NCBI GenBank assembly: GCA_012728835.1
Contig: JAAYEJ010000049.1
Location: forward strand, 1-35,732
Reading direction: 5' to 3'
From: Candidatus Brocadiaceae bacterium
GTDB taxonomy: Bacteria > Planctomycetota > Brocadiia > SM23-32
DNA: 35,732 nt
The notes beneath the pieces were generated by a model that was not told the origin of the DNA, searched no databases, and worked only from the letters and a program-made list of their open reading frames with translations. The position numbers were made by a program, and so were the translations under genes. Positions 16,818 to 25,433 of the stretch are shown piece by piece (position 1 is the stretch's first letter; every line of letters begins with the position of its first letter).

Positions 16818-19148
16818 ATGACCGCCCAGAAGGCCCGGACAGAGGTGCTTCCCGTGCTGGCGCTGCGGGGAACGGTGGTGTTCCCCGGCGCATCCGTGCG
16901 CCTGCGCGTGGGGCGCCGGCGCTCCCTGGCGGCATTGGAGGCGGCCGCCGCCGGCGACGGCCGCGTGGTCCTGGTGGCCCAGCGTCGCGCGGAGACCGAG
17001 GCGCCTTCGCTGGACGACCTTCATCCGGTCGGCGTCATCGCCGCTGTGCGGCCCGGGCCCGAACTCGAAGGCGGGAAGGTCCGCCTGATCATCGCCGACG
17101 GTCTGGCGCGGTGTCGCCTCTGCGCGCCGGCCCGGGAAGAGCCCTTTCTGGCCGCCCGTGTCGAGTCCCTCGCGGGGGCGTCGGCGGAGGTCTCCTCATC
17201 CCTCGCCGGGGAGGTGCGGACGCTGTTCCTCTCCGGCCCGCACCGGGAGGAGCGCACGGCGCTGCTCAGCGTGTTCCCCGAGGCGGCCGACGTCGGCTTC
17301 CTCATCGCGTCGCAACTGGATCTGTCGCCGGATGACGCACAGGCCCTGCTGTCCGAACCCGACGCCGGGAACCGCTACCGCATGCTGCTGCCCGTCCTGC
17401 GTGCCGAAGAGCAGATCGCCCGCGTGGGCCGCGACCTGTGGAAGCAGGCCGTGGCCCGCGCGGCGGGCGGCCGCGAGCGGCATCTGCGCGAGCGAAAGGC
17501 CGCCATCGAGCGCGAACTGGGCGAACTGAGCGGCCGGGGGGCCGACCTGCAGGAACTGCGCGAACGTGTGGCGGCGGCCGGTCTGTCCGAAGAAGCCCGC
17601 GCCGAGGCCGAACGCGAACTGGCGCGGATGGAGAGGACGGCGCCCGGGCAGCCCGAATACGGCGTGGCCGAGGACTACCTGGAGTGGCTGACATCCCTGC
17701 CCTGGCGGCGGACCGAGACTGCCGAACCGGACCTGCGCCGGGCCCGCCGGATCCTGGATCGCGATCACCACGACCGGGACGAGGTGAAGGAACGGGTGCT
17801 GGAGTACCTGAGCGTCCGCCGGCTCCGGCGGGGGCGGCAGGGGGCGTTGCTCTGCCTGGTGGGTCCGCCCGGCGTGGGCAAGACGAGCATGGGCCGCTCG
17901 ATCGCCGAGGCGACCGGCCGCCGGTTCTACCGCGTGGCCCTGGGCGGCCTCCGCGACGAGGCGGAGGTCCGCGGCCACCGCCGCACCTACCTGGGCGCCC
18001 ACCCCGGCGCCATCCTTCGGGCGATGCGGCGCGTCGGCGTCTCCAACCCCGTCATCATGCTCGATGAGGTCGACAAGCTCGGCGAGGGGCCGATGGGAGA
18101 CCCTGCCGGAGCGCTGCTGGAGGTGCTGGACCCGGACCAGAACGCCGCCTTCGTCGACCGTTACCTCGCCGTGGGCTTCGACCTCTCGGACGTCCTGTTC
18201 ATCGGCACGGCGAACACGGCCCTGACGATTCCCGGACCGCTCCTGGACCGCCTGGAGGTGATCGAGCTGCCGGGGTACACGACCGAGGAGAAGGCGGTGA
18301 TCGCGCGGGGCTACCTGGTGCCGCGCCAGGTCGAGGAGACCGGGCTGGACCCCGCCGGCGTCGCGTTCGACGACGAGGCCGTCGAGCTGCTGATCACGCA
18401 CTACACGCGTGAGGCCGGCGTGCGCGAGCTGGAGCGGCAGATCGCGGCGGTCTGCCGCAAGCTCGTGCGGCGAGGCGAGGGGCGCGCGAGCTGCCCGGCG
18501 CGGGTGAGGCGGCGGCTGGTGGCCGACCTGCTGGGGCCGCCGCCGTACCTGGCCGAGGACTGGGACCGCGCCTGTCGGCCGGGAGTCTGCGCCACGCTGG
18601 CCGTCGGAGACGGCGGCGCCGAGCTGATGTTCATCGAGGTCCTGCGCGTGGACGGCTCGGGCCGCCTGGCGGTGACCGGACGGGTGGGGGCGGTGCTCAG
18701 AGAGAGCGCCTCCCTGGCGCTCGGCTACTGGAAGGCGCGGGGGGAGCGGTTCGGGCTGGCCGGCGACCGCTTTGCGCAGGGCGACTTCCACGTGCATCTG
18801 CCCGGTGGCTCAGCGCCGAAGGACGGCCCGGCCGCCGGCCTGCCGCTGGCGCTGGCGTTCGCGTCCCGGCTGTTCGACCGGAGCCTGCCGCCGGGACTGG
18901 CCGCACTGGGCGAGATCACCCTGCACGGCCGCGTCCTGCCCGTCGGCCGGATCGGCGAGCGGCTCGCCGGCGCCCGGCGGGCGGGGATCTCGCACGTGCT
19001 CCTGCCGGAGCGGAACCGCGTCGAGGTCGAGTCGTGCCGGGATCGCCGGCCGCCGGAGGGCCTGGAGATCACCTACGTCTCATCCGTGGAAGAGGCGCTC
19101 GAGACCGCCCTGGCGGTCGTTCCCCAGGGCCGGCCCGCCCCGGCCTGA
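16818..19148 (+). CDS. lon: Lon-family AAA+ protein lacking the protease Ser-Lys dyad
   Basis: A 776-residue homologue with complete Lon architecture: N-terminal LON substrate-binding domain (LPVLALRGTVVFPGASVRL, residues about 8-190), coiled-coil linker, AAA+ module with Walker A GPPGVGKTSMGRS, Walker B VIMLDEVDKL and an LLDRLEVIELPGYT segment, and a Lon protease domain (residues about 580-765). In the protease domain the usual PKDGPSAG is PKDGPAAG: the nucleophile Ser is Ala672. The usual GG(L/I)KEK is GRIGER: the catalytic Lys is Arg715. Their 43-residue spacing equals that of Ser679/Lys722 in E. coli Lon, so the alignment is firm. It should still bind and unfold proteins using ATP but not cut peptide bonds by the known mechanism. 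The ATG at 16818 fits the promoter; an upstream ATG (16773) lies before the -35 box. rdgB follows 24 bp later. Confidence 0.93.
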   Translation: MTAQKARTEVLPVLALRGTVVFPGASVRLRVGRRRSLAALEAAAAGDGRVVLVAQRRAETEAPSLDDLHPVGVIAAVRPGPELEGGKVRLIIADGLARCRLCAPAREEPFLAARVESLAGASAEVSSSLAGEVRTLFLSGPHREERTALLSVFPEAADVGFLIASQLDLSPDDAQALLSEPDAGNRYRMLLPVLRAEEQIARVGRDLWKQAVARAAGGRERHLRERKAAIERELGELSGRGADLQELRERVAAAGLSEEARAEAERELARMERTAPGQPEYGVAEDYLEWLTSLPWRRTETAEPDLRRARRILDRDHHDRDEVKERVLEYLSVRRLRRGRQGALLCLVGPPGVGKTSMGRSIAEATGRRFYRVALGGLRDEAEVRGHRRTYLGAHPGAILRAMRRVGVSNPVIMLDEVDKLGEGPMGDPAGALLEVLDPDQNAAFVDRYLAVGFDLSDVLFIGTANTALTIPGPLLDRLEVIELPGYTTEEKAVIARGYLVPRQVEETGLDPAGVAFDDEAVELLITHYTREAGVRELERQIAAVCRKLVRRGEGRASCPARVRRRLVADLLGPPPYLAEDWDRACRPGVCATLAVGDGGAELMFIEVLRVDGSGRLAVTGRVGAVLRESASLALGYWKARGERFGLAGDRFAQGDFHVHLPGGSAPKDGPAAGLPLALAFASRLFDRSLPPGLAALGEITLHGRVLPVGRIGERLAGARRAGISHVLLPERNRVEVESCRDRRPPEGLEITYVSSVEEALETALAVVPQGRPAPA

Positions 19149-19172
19149 CCGTCCGGAAAGGAGACTGCTGCA

Positions 19173-19784
19173 ATGCGTCTGCTGCTCGCGACGAGGAACC
19201 CGCACAAGCAGAGGGAGTTGGGCGAACTCCTTGCCGACCTGCCCGTGGAGGTCCGCACGCTGGCCGACTGCCCCCACGCGCCCGACGTGGATGAGGACTG
19301 TCCGACCCTGGAGGAGAACGCCGCCAAGAAGGCCTCCGAGGTCGCCGCGGCCTGCGGCGGGTTCGCCATGGCCGACGACTCCGGGCTGTTCGTCGACGCG
19401 CTGGACGGGCGCCCCGGCGTCCTGAGCGCCCGGTACGCCGGCCCCAATCCGACCTCGGCTCGCCTCTGCGCACGGCTCGTGGCCGAACTGCAGGATGTGC
19501 CGGACCAGGCCCGGACCGCCCGCTTCCGGTGCTGCATTGCCATGGCGGACCCGGACGGGCGGATCATACTGACCGCTTCGGGGCACGTCGGCGGGCGCAT
19601 CCTGCGGGAGATGCGCGGGACCGGGGGGTTCGGCTACGATCCCGTCTTTCTCTACGAGCCCTGGGGCCGCACGTTCGCCGAGGTCCCGCCCGCCGAGAAG
19701 AACGCCGTCAGCCACCGTGCGCAGGCGTTGCGTGCGTTTCGGGACGGGCTGGAGCGGTGGCTGCGGGGCGGCAACGGGCGTTGA
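19173..19784 (+). CDS. rdgB: XTP/dITP diphosphatase (HAM1/RdgB)
   Basis: A 203-residue house-cleaning pyrophosphatase that removes dITP, dXTP and XTP from the nucleotide pool. Family motifs are LLLATRNPHKQRELGELL at the N-terminus, FAMADDSGLFVDALDGRPG (metal-binding Asp pair), SARYAG, GTGGFGYDPVF and a C-terminal KNAVSHRAQALRAF. AAAGGAGA lies about 8 nt before the ATG. The 24-bp gap from the Lon homologue suggests one transcript. Confidence 0.95.
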   Translation: MRLLLATRNPHKQRELGELLADLPVEVRTLADCPHAPDVDEDCPTLEENAAKKASEVAAACGGFAMADDSGLFVDALDGRPGVLSARYAGPNPTSARLCARLVAELQDVPDQARTARFRCCIAMADPDGRIILTASGHVGGRILREMRGTGGFGYDPVFLYEPWGRTFAEVPPAEKNAVSHRAQALRAFRDGLERWLRGGNGR

Positions 19785-19795
19785 GGGCCGTTCCG

Positions 19796-21073
19796 TCAGC
19801 GTTGCGCGATCCGGGCGCCCAGCGCTCTCATCAACGGCGCGAACGAGGGGAAGGTGATCGCCGCCGCCTCCGCCGTGCCGACGGTGGTCGTCCCCTCGGC
19901 CGCCAGACCGGCCACCGCCAGGGCCATGACGACCCGGTGGTCGCCGTGCCCGTCCACTGCCGTCCCGCGCAGGCGCGAGCGCCTCAGGGTCAGCCCGTCG
20001 GGCAGTTCCTCGACGTCGGCGCCCAGGGCGCGGAGTTCGCGGGCCATGACGGCCAGGCGGTCCGTCTCCTTCACGCGCGCCTGCGGCACGTTCACCAGGT
20101 GCGTCTCGCCGTCGGCCAGGCAGCCGACGACGGCCATCGCCGGCAGGGCGTCGGGGGTGGCGTTCAGGTCGAACGTCCCGCCCGACAGTGACGCCGGGCC
20201 CTCGATCCGCACCCCGTCGGCGTCCGCCTCCACGGCGCATCCCATCTGCCGGAGCATGTCCACGACGGCCTTGTCGCCCTGCGTGTCGGCCATGTCCAGC
20301 CCGCGCAGGAACAGGGAGGACCCGGTGATCGCGGCGGCCGCCAGGAAGAAGGTGGCGCTGGAGAAGTCGCCCGGCACCGCCCGCTCGAATGCGCGGTATC
20401 TCCGGTTCCCCGGCACCTCGAAGCGGCTGTAGTCCTCGGCGGCCTGCGGGCGCACGCCCAGGCGGTCCATCCAGTCGAGCGTCATGGTGACGTACGGTCG
20501 CTCGTTCAGCAGCGGCACGTCGATGGTCGTGTCGCCGGAGGCGAGCGGGCAGGCGATCAGCAGGCTCGAGAGGTACTGGCTGGTGGGGCACTCGATGGCG
20601 ACGCGGCCGCCGCGCAGGCCCCCCCCGACCACCAGCGGCACGCACCCGTTTCCCGCGCGCGAGCGGGCCGTGGCGCCCAGGGCCGCCAGGGCCTCCAGGA
20701 GCGGACCGGCCGAACGCCGCTGCGTCTGTTCGTCCCCGATGAACTCCGTCAGCCCCTCGCCGAGGGCGGCTGCCGACAGGGCCAGGAACAGGGTCGTTCC
20801 GGAGTTGCCCACGTCGACGGGCGCGGCGGGGGCCGTGGGGCGCCCGCCCGTGCCGTGCACGACCCAGACGTCGTGCGCAGAGGCGTCCACGGCGGCTCCG
20901 AGCGCACGGCAGGCGGCCGCGCAACTGCGCGTGTCGTCGGATTCCAGGGGCCGCACCAGCCGGGAGGTGCCGTCGGCGAGTGCGCCGAGGATCAGCCCGC
21001 GGATCGTGTGCGACTTGCTGCCGGGAATCGTCGCGCTGCCGGTCAGGGCGCTTCTTCCGACGACGAATTCCAT
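19796..21073 (-). CDS. aroA: 3-phosphoshikimate 1-carboxyvinyltransferase (EPSP synthase)
   Basis: A 425-residue shikimate-pathway enzyme joining shikimate-3-P and PEP. Active-site segments are present: PGSKSHTIRGLIL (PEP/S3P lysine), DVGNSGTTLF, PTSQYLSSLL, NERPYVTMTLDWM, DLNATPDALPAMAVV (catalytic Asp), VKETDRLAVMA (catalytic Glu) and DHRVVMALAVAGL. The start is the ATG at 21073. An in-frame ATG at 21124 lies inside the -10 box and would precede the transcript. The gene is convergent with rdgB (11 bp) and divergent from the PD40/TPR protein. Confidence 0.96.
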   Translation of the reverse strand: MEFVVGRSALTGSATIPGSKSHTIRGLILGALADGTSRLVRPLESDDTRSCAAACRALGAAVDASAHDVWVVHGTGGRPTAPAAPVDVGNSGTTLFLALSAAALGEGLTEFIGDEQTQRRSAGPLLEALAALGATARSRAGNGCVPLVVGGGLRGGRVAIECPTSQYLSSLLIACPLASGDTTIDVPLLNERPYVTMTLDWMDRLGVRPQAAEDYSRFEVPGNRRYRAFERAVPGDFSSATFFLAAAAITGSSLFLRGLDMADTQGDKAVVDMLRQMGCAVEADADGVRIEGPASLSGGTFDLNATPDALPAMAVVGCLADGETHLVNVPQARVKETDRLAVMARELRALGADVEELPDGLTLRRSRLRGTAVDGHGDHRVVMALAVAGLAAEGTTTVGTAEAAAITFPSFAPLMRALGARIAQR

Positions 21074-21122
21074 AGGTGCACTCTGGGGCGATGGGGGAAC
21101 GAAAGAAACGCTCTCGGGCGCC

Positions 21123-21152
21123 ATTGTAGGGCCGCAGCGGCCCGACGGTCAA
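21123..21152 (-). promoter_or_regulatory. promoter of aroA
   Basis: Minus-strand TTGACC (complement of 21147-21152), 18-bp spacer, TACAAT (complement of 21123-21128), about 50 bp before the aroA ATG. Confidence 0.65.
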
Positions 21153-21173
21153 GGGCGGGGGGGGTACGGCGGC

Positions 21174-21202
21174 TTGACACGCGCGTCCGTGGCGCACATA
21201 AT
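21174..21202 (+). promoter_or_regulatory. promoter of the PD40/TPR gene
   Basis: TTGACA (21174-21179), 17-bp spacer, CATAAT (21197-21202). It is back-to-back with the aroA promoter, the -35 boxes being 21 bp apart. Confidence 0.7.
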
Positions 21203-21242
21203 CGCGCCTGTCTGATCTGCCGGGTTGTCAGGGGTTGTCTTT

Positions 21243-23774
21243 ATGAGGATGCCCCTCATGAAGCATCCGCGGACGCGGATCGTCTGGTTCGTTCTGGCCG
21301 CCGCCGTCGTCGGCGCCGCAGGGTTCGGGCTGTTCCGGGTGGTGTCGCGCAGGCCCGCCACGGGTGCCGACGCGATCCTGGCCGCGTATGACGGGCGTGC
21401 GCCGGTCGGGGGGTTGGCGATCTCGTACCCTCTGGACGAGACGGTCTTCCCGCCTGAGATTCCCGCCCCCACGTTCGAGTGGACCGACGAGCAGTCGGGG
21501 GCGGACACCTGGCTGGTGCACGTCGAATGCACGGACGGCGGAGAGGCCGTGCAGGCCCTCACCCATGTGCCGCGCTGGGTGCCGTCCGATCGCGAGTGGG
21601 AGGCGGTCAAGGACCGCACGTGCGAGCGCGATGCCCGGGTGACCGTCCTGGGCGTCCGGCGTGCCTCGCCGAACAGGATCCGGTCGGCGGCGTCCATGAC
21701 CTTCCGCACGTCCGAGCATGAAGTGGGCGCGCCGCTGTTCTACCGGGAGATCAACCTGCCGTTCATCGACGCGGTCAAGGACCCGTCGCTCATCCGCTGG
21801 CGCTTTGCCGACATCGCCGACAGGGAGCCCCCCGTCGTGCTGGAGGGGCTGCCCGTCTGCGGCAACTGCCATTCGTTCTCGGCCGACGGCCGCGTCCTGG
21901 GGATGGACGTGGACTACGCCAACGACAAGGGATCCTACGCGATCGCCGAGGTTCGGGACGAGATCGTGTTCGATCACGGCAACATCATCACGTGGAGCGA
22001 CTACGATCGGCAGGAGGACGCGGTCACCTTCGGCCTGCTCTCGCAGGTCTCGCCCTGCGGCCGCTACGCGGTGAGCACGGTCAAGGACTGGTCGGTGTTC
22101 GTGCCCACGCCCGGGCTGGAGTTCAGCCAACTCTTCTTCCCGGTCAAGGGCATCCTGGTTGTCTATGACCGGGAGACCCAGACCTTCCGGGCACTGCCGG
22201 GTGCAGACGATCCCCGGTACGTGCAGAGCAACCCCTGCTGGAGCCCGGACGGGAAGCACATCGTGTTCGCCCGGACCGAGCAGTACACCCTCCGAGCCCC
22301 GCGCGGCAAGGTGCTGATGACCGCCGATGACTGCCGCGAGTTCCTGGTCGAGGGCAAGACATTCCTGTTCGACCTCTACCGGATTCCGTTCAACGAGGGC
22401 AGGGGAGGCGTGCCCGAGCCGCTGCCGGGCGCGTCTCGGAACGGCATGAGCAACTACTTCGCCCGCTTCTCGCCGGACGGACGGTGGATCGTCTTCTGCA
22501 AGTCCCGCAGCTTCATGCTCCTGCAGCCGGACAGCGAACTCTACATCATGCCCGCCGAGGGCGGCGAGCCCCGGCGCATGCGCTGCAACACGAGCCGCAT
22601 GAACTCGTGGCACTGCTGGTCGCCCAACGGCCGGTGGCTCGTCTTTTCCTCCAAGCGGAACGGCCCCTACACGCAGCTCTTCCTGACGCACGTCGACGAG
22701 GACGGAAACGACAGCCCTCCGGTGCTGCTCGCCCACCTGACCGCCCCCGACCGGGCCGCCAACATCCCCGAGTTCGTCAACGCGAGTCCCACGGCGATCC
22801 GCGCGATGCGCGAGGACTTCCTGGACAAGGAGTCCTTCCTGCGGGCGGGCGCTCAGCTTGTTCAGACCGGGGACTACGCCATGGCGGAGTCCGCGTTCCG
22901 CAGGGCCCTCCAGTTCGACTCCGCCGACCTCGACGCGCTGGTGTCCCTGGGGCTTGCGCTGACCAGCCAGGGCCGATTCGAGGAGGGTGTCGAGTACCTG
23001 GAAAGGGCACTGCGGCAGGACCCCGGCAGCGTGGAGGCCTGCACGAACCTGGGCGCCGCGTTCGTCGATCAGGGCGACATCGAACGGGGCCTGCAGTACT
23101 ACCGTCGGGCCGCCGAACTCGCCCCCGATGAGGCCCGCAGCCATCATAACCTGGCGCTGGTCCTGGACATGCAGGGCGAGCACGAGGAGGCGCTGGCCGC
23201 GTTCCGCGAGGCCCTTCGGCGCAAGCCCGGTTACGCGCTCGTGCACAATAACTACGGCATCGCCCTGGCGCGCGCCGGCCGGCTGGACGAGGCCCTCACG
23301 CACCACAAGACGGCGTGTGAGCTGGAGCCCCGATCGGCGGCCATCCGCTACAACCTGGGCGCCCTGCTCATGCGCCTCGGCCGTAGCGCCGAGGCTCTGC
23401 CCGAGCTGCAGCAGACCGTCGGGCTGGACCCCGCCCACGCGGGCGCGCACGCGGCACTGGCCGAGATCCACTGCTCACAGGGCCGGTTGGACGAGGCGCT
23501 GGAGCATCGCCGGGCCGTCGTCAAGACCCAGCCGAAGTCGGCGTCGGCCCGCCATCTGCTCGCCGTCGACCTGGCCGCCGCCGGCCGGCTGGACGACGCC
23601 GCCGCCGAGTATCGGGAGGCCATCCGCCTCGATGCCGGCCACGTCGATGCCCGCTTCGGCCTCGCCGCCCTTCTGCGCAAGCAGGGGAAGCTGGACGAGG
23701 CCCTGGCTCAATACGAGGCCGCACTCGCGATCCAGACCGGCGACGGCGCCGGAGCGGGCCTGGCCCCTCAGTAG
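21243..23774 (+). CDS. membrane-anchored PD40 (TolB-like) / TPR protein with a CxxCH motif
   Basis: An 843-residue protein. One N-terminal hydrophobic segment (TRIVWFVLAAAVVGAAGFGLF) anchors it, with the rest probably outside the cytoplasm. Residues about 30-525 contain beta-propeller PD40 repeats (NPCWSPDGKHIVFAR; FSPDGRWIVFCKS; WSPNGRWLVFSS). Within this part CGNCH (Cys206, Cys209, His210) matches a c-type heme attachment site. Residues about 532-835 are eight or so TPR repeats. The ATG at 21243 has AGGGG 8 nt upstream; an ATG at 21258 is also possible, and a TTG at 21225 is less likely. Similar proteins occur in Planctomycetes and relatives, with unknown function; a role in protein interaction at the membrane is inferred. 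It overlaps the convergent thioredoxin gene by 7 bp. Confidence 0.82.
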   Translation: MRMPLMKHPRTRIVWFVLAAAVVGAAGFGLFRVVSRRPATGADAILAAYDGRAPVGGLAISYPLDETVFPPEIPAPTFEWTDEQSGADTWLVHVECTDGGEAVQALTHVPRWVPSDREWEAVKDRTCERDARVTVLGVRRASPNRIRSAASMTFRTSEHEVGAPLFYREINLPFIDAVKDPSLIRWRFADIADREPPVVLEGLPVCGNCHSFSADGRVLGMDVDYANDKGSYAIAEVRDEIVFDHGNIITWSDYDRQEDAVTFGLLSQVSPCGRYAVSTVKDWSVFVPTPGLEFSQLFFPVKGILVVYDRETQTFRALPGADDPRYVQSNPCWSPDGKHIVFARTEQYTLRAPRGKVLMTADDCREFLVEGKTFLFDLYRIPFNEGRGGVPEPLPGASRNGMSNYFARFSPDGRWIVFCKSRSFMLLQPDSELYIMPAEGGEPRRMRCNTSRMNSWHCWSPNGRWLVFSSKRNGPYTQLFLTHVDEDGNDSPPVLLAHLTAPDRAANIPEFVNASPTAIRAMREDFLDKESFLRAGAQLVQTGDYAMAESAFRRALQFDSADLDALVSLGLALTSQGRFEEGVEYLERALRQDPGSVEACTNLGAAFVDQGDIERGLQYYRRAAELAPDEARSHHNLALVLDMQGEHEEALAAFREALRRKPGYALVHNNYGIALARAGRLDEALTHHKTACELEPRSAAIRYNLGALLMRLGRSAEALPELQQTVGLDPAHAGAHAALAEIHCSQGRLDEALEHRRAVVKTQPKSASARHLLAVDLAAAGRLDDAAAEYREAIRLDAGHVDARFGLAALLRKQGKLDEALAQYEAALAIQTGDGAGAGLAPQ

Positions 23775-24631
23775 AGCACGGTGGCCAGCTTGCGGCGGTA
23801 GGCGTTGGCGAGTTCGCTGCGGGGGCCCGCCAGGGCGAAGACGCGCAGCACCGCCTCCCGGGCCGCCCCGTCGCCGTGGTTCTTGTCCGCCGACAGCACG
23901 GTGAGCAGCTCGTCGAGGGCACCCTCGTAGTCCTCCCGGACGACCAGGCAGCAGGCCAGGTCGTAGCGTGCCCCCAGGTCGTCGGGGTCGGCCTCCACCG
24001 CCCGGCGGCAGGCCGCCTCGCCGCCCCGTCGCCGGCAGTTCGCCTCGAACTCGAACCGCGCCAGCACGGCCCGGGCCGCCTCGTACTCCTCGGCGTCCTC
24101 CTCGATGCGGCCCAGAAGGGCACGCGCCTCGTCCGGGCGCCCCTGCTCGGCCGCGGCGGTGCCCAGTCGCAGCAGGGCGCCGGTGTGGTGCGGGTCCTCC
24201 CGGAGTGCCTTCTCGTAGTTCTCGGCCGCCGCCTCGGCCTTGCCCGTTTCGAGTCGGCGGTCGCCCTCGGCCACCAGTTCGTCGGCAACGGACGGCACGG
24301 CCGCCGCGACGATTCGCGCCACCTCCGCCTCCGGCAGGGCGCCCATGAACTCGCCCACGATCTGCCCGCCGCGGAATATCTTGACCGTCGGGATGCTCTG
24401 GATGCCGAGGCGCATCGCCGCCTCGCGGTCCTGGTCGATGTTCACCTTCGCCAGCACGACCCTGCCGCCGTAACCGACGACGACGCGTTCCAGGATCGGC
24501 CCGAGCGAGCGACACGGCCCGCACCACTCGGCCCAGAAGTCCACGACAACGGTCAGGTCCGCCGGCGCGTCCAGCACCCGGCTGTCGAACTGCCCCGGCG
24601 GCACGTCAAAGACTGCCTCACGCGTGCGCAT
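23768..24631 (-). CDS. cnoX: thioredoxin-TPR protein, CnoX/YbbN-like
   Basis: A 287-residue protein with an N-terminal thioredoxin domain (residues about 10-112; active site WCGPC with Cys37 and Cys40; SIPTVKIF with the cis-Pro) and a C-terminal TPR region (about 115-285; AAENYEKALREDPHHTGALLRLG). This is the layout of the chaperedoxin CnoX/YbbN, which protects substrates and hands them to GroEL or DnaK. E. coli CnoX lost its CxxC; this one keeps a full redox-active site, so it may also reduce disulfides. The ribosome site before the ATG is weak. The gene has an unusual promoter with an 18-bp palindrome. Confidence 0.9.
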   Translation of the reverse strand: MRTREAVFDVPPGQFDSRVLDAPADLTVVVDFWAEWCGPCRSLGPILERVVVGYGGRVVLAKVNIDQDREAAMRLGIQSIPTVKIFRGGQIVGEFMGALPEAEVARIVAAAVPSVADELVAEGDRRLETGKAEAAAENYEKALREDPHHTGALLRLGTAAAEQGRPDEARALLGRIEEDAEEYEAARAVLARFEFEANCRRRGGEAACRRAVEADPDDLGARYDLACCLVVREDYEGALDELLTVLSADKNHGDGAAREAVLRVFALAGPRSELANAYRRKLATVLY

Positions 24632-24693
24632 GTCTCTGTTCTCTCATCGAGGTCACGGGCGGCCGGCGCGTCCGTCTGCCGGGTGGATTGTCC

Positions 24694-24728
24694 ATTCTAC
24701 CGTCCGGCGGTGCACGTGCGCACGTGCA
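24694..24728 (-). promoter_or_regulatory. cnoX promoter with an 18-bp perfect palindrome in the -35 region
   Basis: Minus-strand TAGAAT (complement of 24694-24699) is a good -10 box about 65 bp before the cnoX ATG. Where a -35 box should lie there is no TTGACA-like sequence. Instead a perfect palindrome, TGCACGTGCGCACGTGCA (24711-24728), built of two CACGTG cores, covers this spot. This is the layout of an activator or repressor site; the protein that binds is unknown. Confidence 0.45.
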
Positions 24729-24835
24729 TGCGCGCGGTGTGGCGGGCGGGGCCGCTGCGTTCGCCGGTGTCCGGCCTGATCGCGCTCGCCGCGATGTCTC
24801 TCCCGGCATGGACTCGGGAATTTGCGGATCGACCC

Positions 24836-24864
24836 TTGCACCGGGCATCCGGATCGTGTAACAT
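24836..24864 (+). promoter_or_regulatory. promoter of the cold-shock gene
   Basis: TTGCAC (24836-24841), 17-bp spacer, TAACAT (24859-24864). It predicts a transcript beginning near 24871. Confidence 0.55.
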
Positions 24865-24870
24865 GCCTCT

Positions 24871-25165
24871 ATGAAGGACGCTCCCTTGACGCCCTGTGGG
24901 GTCATGGCGATGCCATGCGGGGCAGCCTGAAACTCGTTCGACAACTTCCGTGGGCCTCTCGGCTCTCTGTGTCCTCGAGGATCTCCCTCCTCCCGGGACC
25001 GCAGGTGCCGGTCAGGTGCTCTTCGGCGGTTCTGGGCGATGCTTCCGTCTGCTCACAGATCAGCAAGCGTGTGAGGCGGGGCGACTTCCGCAACTGCGGG
25101 CGCATTCCGCGCATTGAGGCGCGGCGTTCGCAGAAGAGCATCATCAGCAACAAGAGGTTACGTAG
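24871..25165 (+). promoter_or_regulatory. long structured 5' leader of the cold-shock mRNA
   Basis: About 295 nt separate the predicted transcription start from the csp ATG, and no convincing protein is encoded here. Hairpins are visible: 24903-24908 with 24912-24917 (6 bp, 3-nt loop), 25088-25091 with 25096-25099, and 25107-25112 with 25119-25124. Long leaders that refold at low temperature are known for cspA-family mRNAs; that this one does so is an inference. Confidence 0.5.
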
Positions 25166-25369
25166 ATGGCTCAAGGGAAAGTGAAGTGGTTCAGTGATCA
25201 GAAGGGCTTCGGGTTCATTACGCCGGACGACGGCAGCAAGGACGTCTTCGTCCACCACAGCTCGATTCAGGGCGGTGGTTTCCGGAGCCTGGCCGAGAAC
25301 GACGCCGTGACCTACGAGGTGGAGCAGGGCCCCAAGGGCGCCCGGGCCGCCAACGTGGTCAAGCTCTAA
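25166..25369 (+). CDS. cold-shock domain protein
   Basis: A 67-residue single-stranded nucleic-acid binding protein of the CspA family. The RNA-binding motifs RNP1 (KGFGFI) and RNP2 (VFVHHS) are intact in the order [19 protein letters not shown]...DVFVHHS. The C-terminus ends [13 protein letters not shown] as in typical Csp proteins. An AAGAGG element precedes the ATG. It is a single-gene unit with a long leader and its own terminator. It probably melts RNA structure and may or may not be cold-induced. Confidence 0.97.
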   Translation: MAQGKVKWFSDQKGFGFITPDDGSKDVFVHHSSIQGGGFRSLAENDAVTYEVEQGPKGARAANVVKL

Positions 25370-25396
25370 GCGCTGATCGCTGAGCCGGCGAATCGC

Positions 25397-25433
25397 GGCG
25401 CCGCCGTGCGGAGGGACACGGCGGCGCCTTCTT
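25397..25433 (+). terminator. intrinsic terminator of the cold-shock gene
   Basis: A perfect 12-bp GC-rich stem (25397-25408 with 25417-25428), an 8-nt loop, then a TTCTTCTT tract. Confidence 0.9.

Noticed and set aside
21073-21126. Upstream ATG at 21124 as the start of aroA
   Set aside because: It lies in the -10 box of a TTGACC-18-TACAAT promoter, and the extra residues do not resemble the EPSP synthase N-terminus.
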